Assembly: GCF_000696095.1 (NCBI RefSeq)
Contig: NZ_BAYX01000008.1
Span: 62,001-126,000, forward strand
Reading direction: 5' to 3'
Length of the DNA stretch: 64,000 nt
DNA from: Rhizobium rhizogenes NBRC 13257
Lineage (GTDB): Bacteria; Pseudomonadota; Alphaproteobacteria; Rhizobiales; Rhizobiaceae
Part shown: piece after piece, positions 1 to 11,024 of the stretch
How positions within the stretch are numbered: position 1 is the first letter of the stretch
Layout of the letters: every line of letters starts with the position of its first letter
Made by a program: the position numbers and the translations under genes
Notes under the pieces: generated by a model
Told to the model about the DNA's origin: nothing
Seen by the model: only the letters and a program-made list of their open reading frames with translations
Databases searched by the model: none

Positions 1-446
1 CCTATATACAGAACCTGAAGCGCATTGGCATCGATGCGAGCGTCAGGACCGTCGATCCCTCGCAGTATATTAACCGCATTCGCAGCTTCGACTATGACAT
101 GATCTGGGTCGTCTGGGCGCAGACGCTGAACCCTGGCAATGAGCAGGCCGAATTCTGGGGCTCCGCGTCCGCCGGCCGCCAAGGGTCCCGCAATTACGCT
201 GGTATAGCCGACCCAGGCATCGACGCCCTCATCCAGAAGGTGATCTTCGCAAAAGACGTACCAGAAAAGGAAGCGACAACCAGGGCGCTCGACCGGGTGC
301 TGCTCGCTCATCACTATGTTCTGCCGACCTTCTACGGGACGACGACCAGGATAGCCTATTGGGACAAATTCGATCATCCAGCGGAGCTACCCTATTACTC
401 CATCGGCTTCCCCGATCTCTGGTGGTCGAAAAGCGTCGCAAAATGA
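1..446 (+). CDS. yejA: YejA-like extracellular solute-binding protein, C-terminal part
   Basis: The reading frame is already open at base 3, so only the last 147 codons are in the window. The segment has the family 5 solute-binding signature Y-x-x-R-x-x-x-F-D-Y-D-M near its start (about codons 22-34) and ends in a W-W-rich tail. Genes for two permeases and a double ATPase of the Yej type follow on the same strand, so this is most likely the periplasmic binding protein of that importer. YejABEF systems take up short peptides and microcin C in enterobacteria; the substrate here is not visible. A 173-bp gap separates it from yejB and holds no gene. Confidence 0.85.
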   Translation, partial: YIQNLKRIGIDASVRTVDPSQYINRIRSFDYDMIWVVWAQTLNPGNEQAEFWGSASAGRQGSRNYAGIADPGIDALIQKVIFAKDVPEKEATTRALDRVLLAHHYVLPTFYGTTTRIAYWDKFDHPAELPYYSIGFPDLWWSKSVAK

Positions 447-619
447 GCGGCTCTTGCAATGGCGGGCGGGCTGGGCTCCAAATGCCCCATGCCGATTCGG
501 CAATTTCTACGTGACATGACGACGCCGGGCTTTACGCGGCGGAAGGGAATAAGCGATTTGAACGACGGATGGATGAAGGCCGGGGCAGGCATGTTCCTCG
601 ATGAGGGAGTGACGGGCTG

Positions 620-1711
620 ATGGGTGCCTATATCCTCAGACGTCTGCTGCTGATGATCCCGACCATTGTCGGCATCATGGCGATCTCCTTTACCATCGTG
701 CAATTTGCGCCCGGCGGACCCGTCGAGCAGATGATCGCGCAACTGACCGGCCAGGCCGACAATGCCAGCGGCCGCCTCTCCGGCGGCGGGGATATGCTGG
801 CCCAGCAGGCGACCGACGATGGCGGTTCGAAATATCGCGGCGCGCAGGGGCTCGATCCGGAGCTGATCGCCAAGCTCAACAAGCAGTTCGGCTTCGACAA
901 GCCGCCGCTGGAGCGCTTCGGGCAGATGATGTGGAACTATATCCGCTTCGATTTCGGCGAGAGCTTCTTCCGCAATACCTCGGTGATCGATCTGATCGCC
1001 GAGAAGCTGCCGGTGTCGATCTCGCTCGGTATCTGGATCCTGATCTTTTCCTATGCCATCTCGATCCCGCTCGGCATCCGTAAGGCGATCCAGGATGGAT
1101 CGACCTTCGATGTCTGGACTTCCGGCGTCATCATCGTCGGCTATGCCGTTCCGAGCTTCCTCTTCGGCATCATGCTGATCGTGCTCTTCGCCGGCGGCTC
1201 CTTCTTCGACTGGTTTCCGCTGCGCGGTCTCGTCTCGGACAATTTTGCCGATCTCAACTGGTGGCAGAAGATCCTCGATTATCTCTGGCATCTCGTCCTG
1301 CCGCTGATCTCGCTGTCGCTTGCCGCCTTCGCCACCACGACGCTGCTCACCAAGAATTCCTTCATCGAGGAAATCAAGAAGCAATATGTCATCACCGCCC
1401 GCGCCAAGGGGTTGAGCGAGCGCCGCGTGCTCTACGGCCATGTCTTCCGCAACGCCATGCTCATCGTCATCGCCGGCTTTCCCGGCGCCTTCATCTCAGC
1501 CTTCTTCACCGGCTCGCTGCTGATCGAGAATATCTTCTCGCTCGATGGCCTCGGCCGCTTGAGCTATCTCTCCGTCGTCCAGCGCGACTATCCGATCGTC
1601 TTCGCGACGCTCTTCATCTTCTCGCTGCTCGGCCTCTTCGTCAGCCTGATCTCGGACCTGATCTATACTTGGATCGACCCGCGCATCGATTTCGAGCGGA
1701 GGGACGTCTGA
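620..1711 (+). CDS. yejB: ABC transporter permease YejB
   Basis: This 363-residue inner-membrane permease has the usual N-terminal hydrophobic segment after R-R-L-L-L, a hydrophilic glycine/glutamine-rich insertion at about residues 45-80, several membrane helices and the cytoplasmic EAA loop with R-A-K-G-L-S-E-R-R near residues 260-270. Length and insertion fit alphaproteobacterial YejB. A GAGGGAG ribosome-binding site lies upstream of the ATG. Its TGA overlaps the ATG of yejE, indicating translational coupling. The role is the membrane channel for peptide import together with YejE; the substrate is inferred from the family. Confidence 0.93.
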   Translation: MGAYILRRLLLMIPTIVGIMAISFTIVQFAPGGPVEQMIAQLTGQADNASGRLSGGGDMLAQQATDDGGSKYRGAQGLDPELIAKLNKQFGFDKPPLERFGQMMWNYIRFDFGESFFRNTSVIDLIAEKLPVSISLGIWILIFSYAISIPLGIRKAIQDGSTFDVWTSGVIIVGYAVPSFLFGIMLIVLFAGGSFFDWFPLRGLVSDNFADLNWWQKILDYLWHLVLPLISLSLAAFATTTLLTKNSFIEEIKKQYVITARAKGLSERRVLYGHVFRNAMLIVIAGFPGAFISAFFTGSLLIENIFSLDGLGRLSYLSVVQRDYPIVFATLFIFSLLGLFVSLISDLIYTWIDPRIDFERRDV

Positions 1712-2858
1712 TGGATGCTGCGAGCAGTGTACCGACGGCAACGATCAAGCCGCCACGCAAGGGTCTCTTCTCCCCGACCAACATTCGCCGCTGGCAGAAT
1801 TTCAAGGCGAATCGCCGTGGCTACTGGTCCCTCTGGCTGTTCCTGATCCTGTTTTTCTTCAGCCTCGGGGCGGAATTCATCGCCAACGACCGGCCGATCC
1901 TCGTCTCCTACAAGGGCGAGATGCTGGTGCCTGTGCTAGTCGACTATCCCGAGGAAAAGTTCGGCGGCTTCCTGGCGCAGACGGATTATCGCTCCGGGGA
2001 TATCGAGGACGAGATCAACGCCCATGGCTGGATGATCTGGCCGCCGATCCACTATTCCTACCAGACTGCCAATTCCAATCTTCCGCAGGGCATATCGGCC
2101 CCGACCGCGCCCTTCTGGCTGATGACCAAGGAACAGCGCTGCTCCGGCTATGCCCAGGGCGTTGCTGATCCCAACTGCACCTGGAGCAATCTCAATTGGC
2201 TCGGCACGGACGACCAGGCGCGCGATGTCTTTGCGCGCATGATCTACGGCCTCCGCATCTCGGTGCTGTTCGGCCTGGCGCTGACCATCTGCTCGGCCGT
2301 CGTCGGCGTCGCCGCCGGCGCCGTCCAGGGCTATTTCGGCGGCTGGACGGACCTTCTCTTGCAGCGCTTCATCGAGATATGGTCGTCGATGCCGGTGCTC
2401 TATATCCTGCTGATCATCGCCTCGGTGCTGCCGCCCGGCTTCTTCATCCTGCTCGGCATATTGCTGCTGTTTTCCTGGGTGGGTCTCGTCGGCGTCGTGC
2501 GCGCCGAATTCCTGCGGGCGCGCAATTTCGAATATGTGCGCGCCGCCCGCGCGCTCGGCGTCAACAATATCACCATCATGTATCGCCACCTGCTGCCCAA
2601 CGCCATGGTCGCGACCCTCACCTTCGTGCCCTTCATCCTCTCCGGCTCGATCACTACCCTGACCTCGCTGGATTTCCTGGGGTTTGGCATGCCGCCCGGT
2701 TCGCCGTCGCTGGGTGAGATGATTGCCCAGGGCAAGTCCAACCTGCAGGCCCCGTGGCTCGGCCTCTCCGCCTTCTTCACCATGTCGATCATGCTGTCGC
2801 TGCTGATCTTTGTCGGCGAAGCCGTGCGTGATGCGTTCGATCCGAGGAAGACGTTCCG

Positions 2859-2862
<4 letters not shown>
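1711..2862 (+). CDS. yejE: ABC transporter permease YejE
   Basis: A 383-residue permease starting at the ATG that overlaps the yejB stop codon (ATGA). The same frame is open much further upstream, but those codons are antisense-like shadow inside yejB and the overlap start fits the operon. After an N-terminal membrane segment there is a long periplasmic loop (about residues 65-170) with W-P-P-I-H-Y and W-L-G-T-D-D-Q motifs typical of YejE, then five or so helices and the EAA loop R-A-A-R-A-L-G-V near residue 280. It pairs with YejB. Its stop overlaps the yejF start, again ATGA. Confidence 0.93.
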
Positions 2863-4496
<1,634 letters not shown>

Positions 4497-4507
4497 AGAG
4501 CATTGCC

Positions 4508-5467
4508 ATGCCGGCCAAAAGTCCCGTTCTCGTCGATCTCAAGTTCAATCCGGAGAGCGTCGCCAAGGCCCTCAAGAGCTTCTTTGCCGATCGTGGCAGC
4601 GTCAATCTCGCCGATCCCGCCACCAAGGGCGCCGATCTGAGTCATGTCGACTATGCGCTTCTGTGGAAGCCGGATGCCGATCTCTATCAGCGCGCACCCA
4701 ATCTCAAGGTGATTTTTTCTGGCGGCGCCGGGGTCGATTCGCTGATCACCGCCGCCACCCCGCTCGATATTCCCATTGTCCGCTTCGTCGACCGCAGCCT
4801 GACGGTACGCATGTCGGAATGGGTCGTGCTGCAATGCCTGATGCATCTGCGCGATGTCTGCGGGCACTTCCGGCACCAGCGCAAGCGCGTCTGGGGCCGG
4901 CCGGCGGGGCTTGAGGCGCGCGATGTCACTGTCGGTGTCATGGGCCTTGGCGTTCTCGGCCTCGATGCCGCCGCCAAGCTCAAGATCATGGGCTTCGATG
5001 TCATCGGCTGGTCGCGCCAGAAGAAGCAGATTGACGGCATGGAAACTTTCGACGCTGGCGAACTCGACGCATTTCTCGCCCGGACCGACATACTCGTCGG
5101 CTTGCTGCCGCTGACGCCGGAAACGACGGGACTCTACAATGCCTCGCTGTTTTCGAAGCTTCGTCGCGATGGCGCCTTGGGCAAGCCTGTGTTCATCAAT
5201 GCCGGGCGTGGCAAGAGCCAGGTCCAGGTCGATATCGTTTCGGCGATCGAGGCCGGCATCCTCGGTGGCGCGTCGCTCGATGTCTTCGAGGTCGAACCGC
5301 TGCCGGCCGACGACCCGCTCTGGGGCCTTGAGAATGTCGTCATCACCCCGCACGACGCGGCGGTCTCGGAAGAATACTCGCTGATGCGGCATGTCGAGGA
5401 GCAGATCGCCCGTTTCGAAGGCGGCGAGCCACTGCAGTATGTGGTGGACCGCAGCCTCGGCTATTGA
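4508..5467 (+). CDS. D-2-hydroxyacid dehydrogenase, glyoxylate/hydroxypyruvate reductase A type
   Basis: The 319-residue product belongs to the NAD(P)-dependent D-2-hydroxyacid dehydrogenases. The nucleotide-binding G-V-M-G-L-G-V-L-G lies near residue 146, the R-containing N-A-G-R-G-K segment near 235 and the catalytic histidine in P-H-D-A-A near 285. The pattern, with a short N-terminal domain and a H-D-A-A-V ending, is that of GhrA, which reduces glyoxylate and hydroxypyruvate in the cytoplasm. It starts 11 bp after yejF, so it may be expressed from the yej operon, though it has no obvious functional link to peptide uptake. Substrate is inferred from family resemblance only. Confidence 0.85.
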   Translation: MPAKSPVLVDLKFNPESVAKALKSFFADRGSVNLADPATKGADLSHVDYALLWKPDADLYQRAPNLKVIFSGGAGVDSLITAATPLDIPIVRFVDRSLTVRMSEWVVLQCLMHLRDVCGHFRHQRKRVWGRPAGLEARDVTVGVMGLGVLGLDAAAKLKIMGFDVIGWSRQKKQIDGMETFDAGELDAFLARTDILVGLLPLTPETTGLYNASLFSKLRRDGALGKPVFINAGRGKSQVQVDIVSAIEAGILGGASLDVFEVEPLPADDPLWGLENVVITPHDAAVSEEYSLMRHVEEQIARFEGGEPLQYVVDRSLGY

Positions 5468-5658
5468 TGAGGCTGCCACGGCCGAAAATTTGGGCATGCA
5501 TTGCCGGCAATAGGCAGCCGCGTGTCCAAATGATTATCAATTTTGCTTCAGTGACTGGACTTTCCCTCAACTTTTTTTGATAAGACTAGAACTGTATCCG
5601 CCTGCCGGCCCGTTTGGCCGTGGCGAGAGGTGGGCGCAGGGAGACGGGCAGGAACGAC

Positions 5659-6963
5659 ATGACGAAGACCGATATTGCCGCCCGGGTCTATAACCATACC
5701 TGGAAGCTCGATCCGATCGTCCGCAGTCTGATCGATACGGATTTCTATAAGCTCTTGATGCTGCAGATGATCTGGAAGCTCTATCCGGATGTCGACGCCA
5801 CTTTCTCCCTGATCAACCGCACCAAGAGCGTCCGGCTCGCCGAGGTGATCGACGAGAAGGAGCTGCGCGAACAGCTCGACCACGCCCGCACGCTCCGGCT
5901 TTCGAAGAAGGAAATGATCTGGCTGGCGGGTAACAGTTTTTACGGCCGCGCCCAGATCTTCGAGCCGGAATTCCTCACCTGGCTGTCGAATTTCCAGCTT
6001 CCCGACTATGAGCTGTCGAAGCGCGACGGCCAGTATGTTCTAGACTTCCACGGCTCGTGGAAGGAAACGACCATGTGGGAAATCCCCGCGCTTGCCATCA
6101 TCAATGAGCTTCGCTCGCGCACGGCGCTGAAGGCGCTCGGTCCTTTCACGCTCGATGTGCTCTATGCACGCGCCAAGGCGAAGATGTGGGAGAAGGTCGA
6201 GCGTCTCAGGGAATTGCCCGACCTGCACATTTCCGATTTCGGCACCCGCCGCCGTCATAGCTTCCTGTGGCAGCGCTGGTGCGTCGAGGCGCTGAAGGAA
6301 GGTGTGCCCCACGCTTTCACCGGCACGAGCAACGTCCTTCTCGCCATGGATTCCGATCTCGAAGCCGTCGGTACCAATGCACATGAGCTGCCGATGGTGG
6401 CAGCCGCCCTCGCCAAGACCGACGAGGAACTCGGCAAGGCGCCCTACAAGGTGCTGCGCGACTGGAACCGCCTTTATGGCGGCAACCTGCTGGTGGTCCT
6501 GCCCGATGCCTTCGGCACGGCCTCCTTCCTGCGCAACGCGCCGGAATGGGTGGCCGACTGGACCGGCTTCCGTCCGGACAGCGCGCCGCCGATCGAAGGT
6601 GGCGAGAAGATCATCGACTGGTGGAAGAAGATGGGCCGCGATCCGCGCCAGAAGCTTCTGATCTTCTCCGACGGCCTCGACGTCGACGCGATCATCGCCA
6701 CCTACAAGCATTTCGAGGGCCGCGTACGCATGGGCTTCGGCTGGGGCACCAACCTCACCAACGATTTTGCCGGCTGCGCGCCCACCGAGATCCATGGCCT
6801 CAACCCGATCTCGATCGTCTGCAAGGTCATCGAAGCCAACGGCCGCCCGGCCGTCAAGCTCTCCGATAATCCGCAGAAGGCGACCGGCGAACCGGCCGAG
6901 GTCGAACGCTACCTGAAATTCTTCGGCGCCGAGGATCGGGTCGATCATGAGGTGCTGGTGTAG
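5659..6963 (+). CDS. pncB: Nicotinate phosphoribosyltransferase
   Basis: The 434-residue product converts nicotinate and PRPP to nicotinate mononucleotide, the entry step of the Preiss-Handler NAD salvage pathway. It has the N-terminal L-I-D-T-D-F-Y-K-L motif, F-G-T-R-R-R-H-S containing the phosphorylated histidine region, and a C-terminal F-G-W-G-T-N-L phosphate-binding segment. I chose the ATG giving M-T-K-T-D-I because family proteins begin close to this point; an upstream in-frame ATG at 5614 would add 15 atypical residues. It is preceded by a 190-bp gap with no recognisable gene and is probably transcribed alone. Confidence 0.95.
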   Translation: MTKTDIAARVYNHTWKLDPIVRSLIDTDFYKLLMLQMIWKLYPDVDATFSLINRTKSVRLAEVIDEKELREQLDHARTLRLSKKEMIWLAGNSFYGRAQIFEPEFLTWLSNFQLPDYELSKRDGQYVLDFHGSWKETTMWEIPALAIINELRSRTALKALGPFTLDVLYARAKAKMWEKVERLRELPDLHISDFGTRRRHSFLWQRWCVEALKEGVPHAFTGTSNVLLAMDSDLEAVGTNAHELPMVAAALAKTDEELGKAPYKVLRDWNRLYGGNLLVVLPDAFGTASFLRNAPEWVADWTGFRPDSAPPIEGGEKIIDWWKKMGRDPRQKLLIFSDGLDVDAIIATYKHFEGRVRMGFGWGTNLTNDFAGCAPTEIHGLNPISIVCKVIEANGRPAVKLSDNPQKATGEPAEVERYLKFFGAEDRVDHEVLV

Positions 6964-7050
6964 CGGCACTGGCCCGACAGAACCAGCTGGTGGTTCTTTG
7001 CGCGAGGTCCTGCTACTATATTGAAGGCACAGCCTGCGCAGGAGAATTCG

Positions 7051-7335
7051 ATGTCATCCGCTTTGAAAGCCAGTGTAAAGATTGATCCTGAGGTGAACGA
7101 GCGGCTCGAGAAATTGGCCGCCAGCCGTCACCGCCAGCCGGATCTACTTCTTAAAGAAGCCGTCGAGCAATATGTGGATCGTGAGGAGAAGCGCGATTCT
7201 CTCCTGCGGGATGGGCGCCTTTCCTTGGATGAATATGAGGCGACAGGTCTGCATGTCACGGGTGACGAAGTCATTGCGTGGCTTGAGACGTGGGGCGATG
7301 AGGACGAGAAGGCCCCGCCTGAATGCCATCGGTAA
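7051..7335 (+). CDS. Ribbon-helix-helix antitoxin (ParD/RelB-like)
   Basis: A 94-residue protein with a ribbon-helix-helix N-terminus: A-S-V-K-I-D-P-E-V as the strand, then helices around N-E-R-L-E-K-L-A-A and P-D-L-L-L-K-E-A-V-E. The acidic C-terminal tail (W-G-D-E-D-E-K-A-P) is the usual toxin-wrapping region. An in-frame TTG at 7021 exists, but the ATG at 7051 follows a GCAGGAGA ribosome-binding site. The next gene overlaps its end by 13 bp and encodes a ParE-like toxin, which is broken. Antitoxins of this type repress their own promoter; no clear operator was identified. Confidence 0.8.
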   Translation: MSSALKASVKIDPEVNERLEKLAASRHRQPDLLLKEAVEQYVDREEKRDSLLRDGRLSLDEYEATGLHVTGDEVIAWLETWGDEDEKAPPECHR

Positions 7336-7617
7336 GGTTGACGCAACGCGCTCTTCGCGACCTTGAGCGAATGAGACAGTTTCTGCAGCCCAAGAATGGC
7401 TGCCTCCGCAAAGAAAGCTTCGACAAAGATCATTCAAACGATCCAGATGTTGTCGAACCAGCCCGATATGGGTCGGCCAGTGGAAGACTTGCATCAAGGA
7501 TTGAGGGAGCTCATCGTCAAATTCGGGCGCGACGGTTACGTTGTTCTCTACCGGTATATTGGCGATGAAGTGCTCATAGCGGCTATCCGCCATGGTCGTG
7601 AAGACGGATACAAGTAA
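7323..7617 (+). pseudogene. ParE/RelE-like toxin, frameshifted
   Basis: Two frames together make one ParE-family toxin. The first 25 codons from the ATG at 7323 read R-A-L-R-D-L-E-R-M-R-Q-F-L-Q-P-K-N. Removing one G at 7398-7399 joins this to A-A-S-A-K-K-A and on to G-R-P-V-E-D-L, V-L-Y-R-Y and A-I-R-H-G-R-E-D-G-Y at the end, all hallmarks of ParE. As written, frame 1 runs out at 7568 in unrelated residues. Either the toxin is inactivated by a single-base insertion while the antitoxin stays intact, or the base is a sequencing error. An ATG at 7396 opens the second frame but would give a fragment without the first helix. Confidence 0.75.
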
Positions 7618-7627
7618 CAGATGCCGC

Positions 7628-8587
7628 CTACTGCATCGTCCGTCCCACCCGCTTGAACAGAGACCATTTGCCGTTCTCCCAGCGATATTGATCCGGCGAA
7701 ATAACATAGGGCACGTCGCTGAGATCAGCGCTGATCAGCTCGAGGAGCTGCAAACCCGGGGCATCGTTCTCGTGGGTGAAGAAGACCTTGTCGCGGGAGA
7801 GGAAGGCGGCGATCGGTGCTGCGCCGTCGGACTGGTCCTGCACTTGCGCCCAGAATTTCGGCAGGAAGGCGACGCTGGATTCGAACTGGCCGTCGATCTC
7901 GACATATTGGAACTGGCTGCGCTTGGCGATCTGCACGCCGGTCTTCGACAGGAACCTATAGAGATTGTCCTGTGCCGTTTCCGCCAGCTCGCCGGCGTCC
8001 ATGCCCCAATGGTCCAGCGTGCTGGTCATCACGTAGCTGACCGTCGTTTCGCCGTTGACCACGAACAGCCTGACCAGATCCTCGGCTTCGTCGAGATAGA
8101 CGAATTGCGGCGGCTCGCGTTCGTTCCGAACTGCCTGCATCATCTGACGTCGCGCCACGTCGACGAAGCTGCGCGACTTCAGCACCGGCAGAACCTTGCC
8201 GAGATCACCCGCGCCATCGGCCGCTTCCGTCACGTTAAGATAATGGAGCAAAGCCTGGGCGCGCGCCTGGCCCTGCTTCTCGCGTAGCGCCAGCAGCGCA
8301 TTGTTCAGGAATTTCGTCATCGTGTTGCCGTTGCGGTTATGCATCGTCAGACTGCCGGCGCCCGGATCATAGTCCACTTTGAGCACGTCACCGAAGAATG
8401 GCAGGCGCTCCTGCAGGTAGGCCGCGAAACGCGCCTCGTCCTGCAGCGCCTCGTCGGGAATATTGAGGTCCAGGCTTTTGATTGTCGCCGGTTGGCTGTC
8501 GGGCTGCGTCTGGCGCGGGGCAGGCTGCTCGATGCGTGCCTCCCGCCGTCCGGCTCCACCGAAGAGCTTTTTCAGGAAATTGAACAC
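7628..8587 (-). CDS. DUF1444 (YtpQ-like) family protein
   Basis: A predicted 319-residue cytoplasmic protein. The middle and C-terminal parts (about residues 100-280) have the pattern L-K-S-R-S-F, V-Y-L-D-E-A-E-D-L and L-F-V-V-N-G-E that I recall from YtpQ/DUF1444 proteins; no enzymatic activity is known for them. The N-terminus is V-F-N-F-L-K-K-L-F-G followed by a proline/glutamine-rich linker. I prefer the GTG at 8587 preceded by GGGG eight bases upstream; an ATG at 8623 would add 12 residues. It ends 10 bp from the toxin remnant, on the opposite strand. Function is unknown. Confidence 0.75.
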   Translation of the reverse strand: MFNFLKKLFGGAGRREARIEQPAPRQTQPDSQPATIKSLDLNIPDEALQDEARFAAYLQERLPFFGDVLKVDYDPGAGSLTMHNRNGNTMTKFLNNALLALREKQGQARAQALLHYLNVTEAADGAGDLGKVLPVLKSRSFVDVARRQMMQAVRNEREPPQFVYLDEAEDLVRLFVVNGETTVSYVMTSTLDHWGMDAGELAETAQDNLYRFLSKTGVQIAKRSQFQYVEIDGQFESSVAFLPKFWAQVQDQSDGAAPIAAFLSRDKVFFTHENDAPGLQLLELISADLSDVPYVISPDQYRWENGKWSLFKRVGRTMQ

Positions 8588-8765
8588 GCTGATATCCCCA
8601 GGCACCGGACAGTATTCTCGCAAAGCCTAACGCGCCGCCGCCTTGCGCGCAATGCCGATGCCGCTTGCCTGAAGCACAAGTGTAAGTGCCTGCTTGTGCG
8701 CGCAAAAAAGGCGTATAGTCTGCAAATATGGTCCGGTCGGGCCTGAGTGGGGAAAGGCAGTGCAT

Positions 8766-10940
8766 ATGGGTGTTGTCGGGGGTCAGGGCCGCTCGGTCGG
8801 GGTACTGCTTCTATGTCTGTTCGGGTTTGCCATGCCCGTTGTGGCCCTCGCGCAAAGCGCGGCCACGACGCCGGCTGCCGTTGCCGCGCCGCCGCCGGAG
8901 AAGGTCCGCGAGCTCATCCAGCTGATGAACGAGCCGGACGTCAGGCAATGGCTTGCGGCGCAAGTGAACACGACTTCCTCGACGACCGCCGCTCCCGCAA
9001 GCGATCCCGGCATGGGCGGTGGCCAGATGTCGGAACTGTCGGACACGCTCGGCCATACCCGCCGACATCTGGAAACGGTATCCGGCGCGGTGATGACGCT
9101 TCCCTCCGAGGTGATGGCGGCATCACAGAAGCTGGAGGCCGAGGGCGAGGCAGCCGGCCGGCTGCGCATCGGCATCCAGGCGCTGGTGCTGTTTTTCCTC
9201 GGCCTTGTCGCCGAATGGGTGGTTGGGCGCTTGATCAACGCCAAGCATACGCAGCGGACAAAAGAGGCGGCCGGCGTCGAAACAGAGCTGCAGGCGGCTC
9301 GCTTTCAGTTCATGGGCGGCGTGGTGCCGGCGATCGTTCACGGCCTGGCGACACTGATCCCGCTTCTCGTCTTCGACTGGCCGCCGATCATCGAAAGCTT
9401 CGCGATCGCCTGCGTCATCGCGTTCGTTTCCATGCGGCTGGCCATCTCGATCGGCAAATTGCTGAGGGAGCTGATCGCGATGCGCCGGGCAAGCGACGTT
9501 CTGGATGAGGACGGCGGCGTCGCGCGCATTGCGGAGCGGCGGCGGGTGGCGACCTATTGGTATCGGCGCGGCGCCCTGTTCGTCATCTATTTCTCCTGCG
9601 GCTGGGCGGTGATGCAGGCTATCGTGCCGCTCGGCTTTTCCAATGGCGCCCGCTATCTCGTCGGCTACACACTCGGCATTGGTCTGTTCCTGATCGCCGT
9701 CGAGGCCGTCTGGTCGCGGCCGTCGCAGCCTGGCAAGCCTGGCAGAACGGCGATCTCCTGGCTTCTGACGGTCTATTTCGCGGCACTATGGTGCCTTTGG
9801 GTAACCGGCTTCGATGGTCTGCTCTGGGTCGGCATCTATACTATTCTGCTGCCGCGGGCGCTCTCGGTGTCGTCGCGGGCGGTAGAGGCATTGCATGATG
9901 CGGCCGGCGGCGTTTTCGGCACCGGTAGTCTTGCGGCCGTGTTTCTCGACCGCGGCGTTCGCGCCCTGATCATCGCGTTTGCCGCCTTTTGGCTCGGCCG
10001 GATGCTGGGCGTCGAGGCGGATATGATGATGCGGACGCCTGAATCCGGTATCGACCGTGTCGCACGCGGCATTCTCGGCGGCATTGTCGTCCTGCTCGCC
10101 GCTGATCTGATCTGGCACCTGGCGAAGACCTATATCGACGGCAAGCTGATGCAGGCGCTGCCGCTCGTCAGCGATTCTGAAGAGCTGAGGGCCAGCCGCG
10201 CGCGGCTGCAGACACTGTTGCCGATCTTCCGCAACATCCTCGCGGTCGTCATCGTCATCATCGCCATCATGATGGTGCTGTCGGGGCTAGGCATTCAGAT
10301 CGGGCCGCTGATTGCCGGCGCGGGCGTCGTCGGCGTCGCCGTCGGCTTTGGCGCGCAGACCATCGTCAAGGATGTCATCAGCGGCATGTTCTATCTTTGG
10401 GACGATGCCTTTCGCGTCGGCGAGTATATTGAAAGCGGCAACCACAAGGGCGTGGTGGAATCCTTCAGCCTGCGTTCGGTCAAGCTGCGCCACCAGCGCG
10501 GTCCGCTGGCGACCGTCCCCTTCGGCTCGCTCGGGGCGGTCAACAACATGAATCGCGACTGGGCGATCGACAAGATCATCGTCAAGGTCACTTACGATAC
10601 CGATCTGGTGAAGATGAAGCGGATCATCAAGGATATCGGCCAGCGCCTGCTGGATGATGAGCAGCTTGCCCCCAACATCATCCAGACACTGAAGATGAAG
10701 GGTGTCGAGCAGTTCGGCGATTTCGCGATCGAGATCCGGCTGGCGTTCACCGCCAAGCCCAACGAACTCTCCGCCATCCGCCGCAGCGCCTTGGCGATGA
10801 TCAAGCAGGCCTTCGACGAAAACGGCATCCAGTTCGCCTTCCCGACAGTGCAGGTGGCCGGCGACAGGGACGCCTCTGCCGCCGCAGCCCGGCAGTTGAT
10901 GGAGATGCGGGCGGCGAACATCGAACCGCAGGCTGGCTAG
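8766..10940 (+). CDS. Large mechanosensitive ion channel, MscS family
   Basis: The 724-residue product has a signal-peptide-like N-terminus (L-L-L-C-L-F-G-F-A-M-P-V-V-A-L-A), a periplasmic region of about 110 residues, then around ten membrane helices. The last helix and beta domain, about residues 490-690, carry the MscS core: glycine/alanine-rich A-G-A-G-V-V-G-V-A-V-G-F-G, followed by D-V-I-S-G and the V-P-F-G-S-L loop. It would act as an inner-membrane safety valve against osmotic downshock, of the long MscK/YbdG-like class. The chosen ATG follows GGGGAAAGG; the frame is open further upstream without a ribosome-binding site. It stands alone, with a GGACCC/GGGTCC palindrome just after the stop. 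Confidence 0.9.
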   Translation: MGVVGGQGRSVGVLLLCLFGFAMPVVALAQSAATTPAAVAAPPPEKVRELIQLMNEPDVRQWLAAQVNTTSSTTAAPASDPGMGGGQMSELSDTLGHTRRHLETVSGAVMTLPSEVMAASQKLEAEGEAAGRLRIGIQALVLFFLGLVAEWVVGRLINAKHTQRTKEAAGVETELQAARFQFMGGVVPAIVHGLATLIPLLVFDWPPIIESFAIACVIAFVSMRLAISIGKLLRELIAMRRASDVLDEDGGVARIAERRRVATYWYRRGALFVIYFSCGWAVMQAIVPLGFSNGARYLVGYTLGIGLFLIAVEAVWSRPSQPGKPGRTAISWLLTVYFAALWCLWVTGFDGLLWVGIYTILLPRALSVSSRAVEALHDAAGGVFGTGSLAAVFLDRGVRALIIAFAAFWLGRMLGVEADMMMRTPESGIDRVARGILGGIVVLLAADLIWHLAKTYIDGKLMQALPLVSDSEELRASRARLQTLLPIFRNILAVVIVIIAIMMVLSGLGIQIGPLIAGAGVVGVAVGFGAQTIVKDVISGMFYLWDDAFRVGEYIESGNHKGVVESFSLRSVKLRHQRGPLATVPFGSLGAVNNMNRDWAIDKIIVKVTYDTDLVKMKRIIKDIGQRLLDDEQLAPNIIQTLKMKGVEQFGDFAIEIRLAFTAKPNELSAIRRSALAMIKQAFDENGIQFAFPTVQVAGDRDASAAAARQLMEMRAANIEPQAG

Positions 10941-11024
10941 GACCCGTGGGTCCGGTGGTAGTCTCGGTCGGCAACGAGCAGATGTGTTATCGAAATAGGA
11001 TGTAGGCGGTTTCGCCTGCCTCCT

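Noticed and set aside
395..1441. Long - strand open frame opposite yejB
   Set aside because: It follows the third-position GC pattern of the yejB frame, has low-complexity acidic/histidine composition and no family match. The same holds for 1936-2880, 3339-4319, 39574-41274 and 60736-62193 on the - strand.
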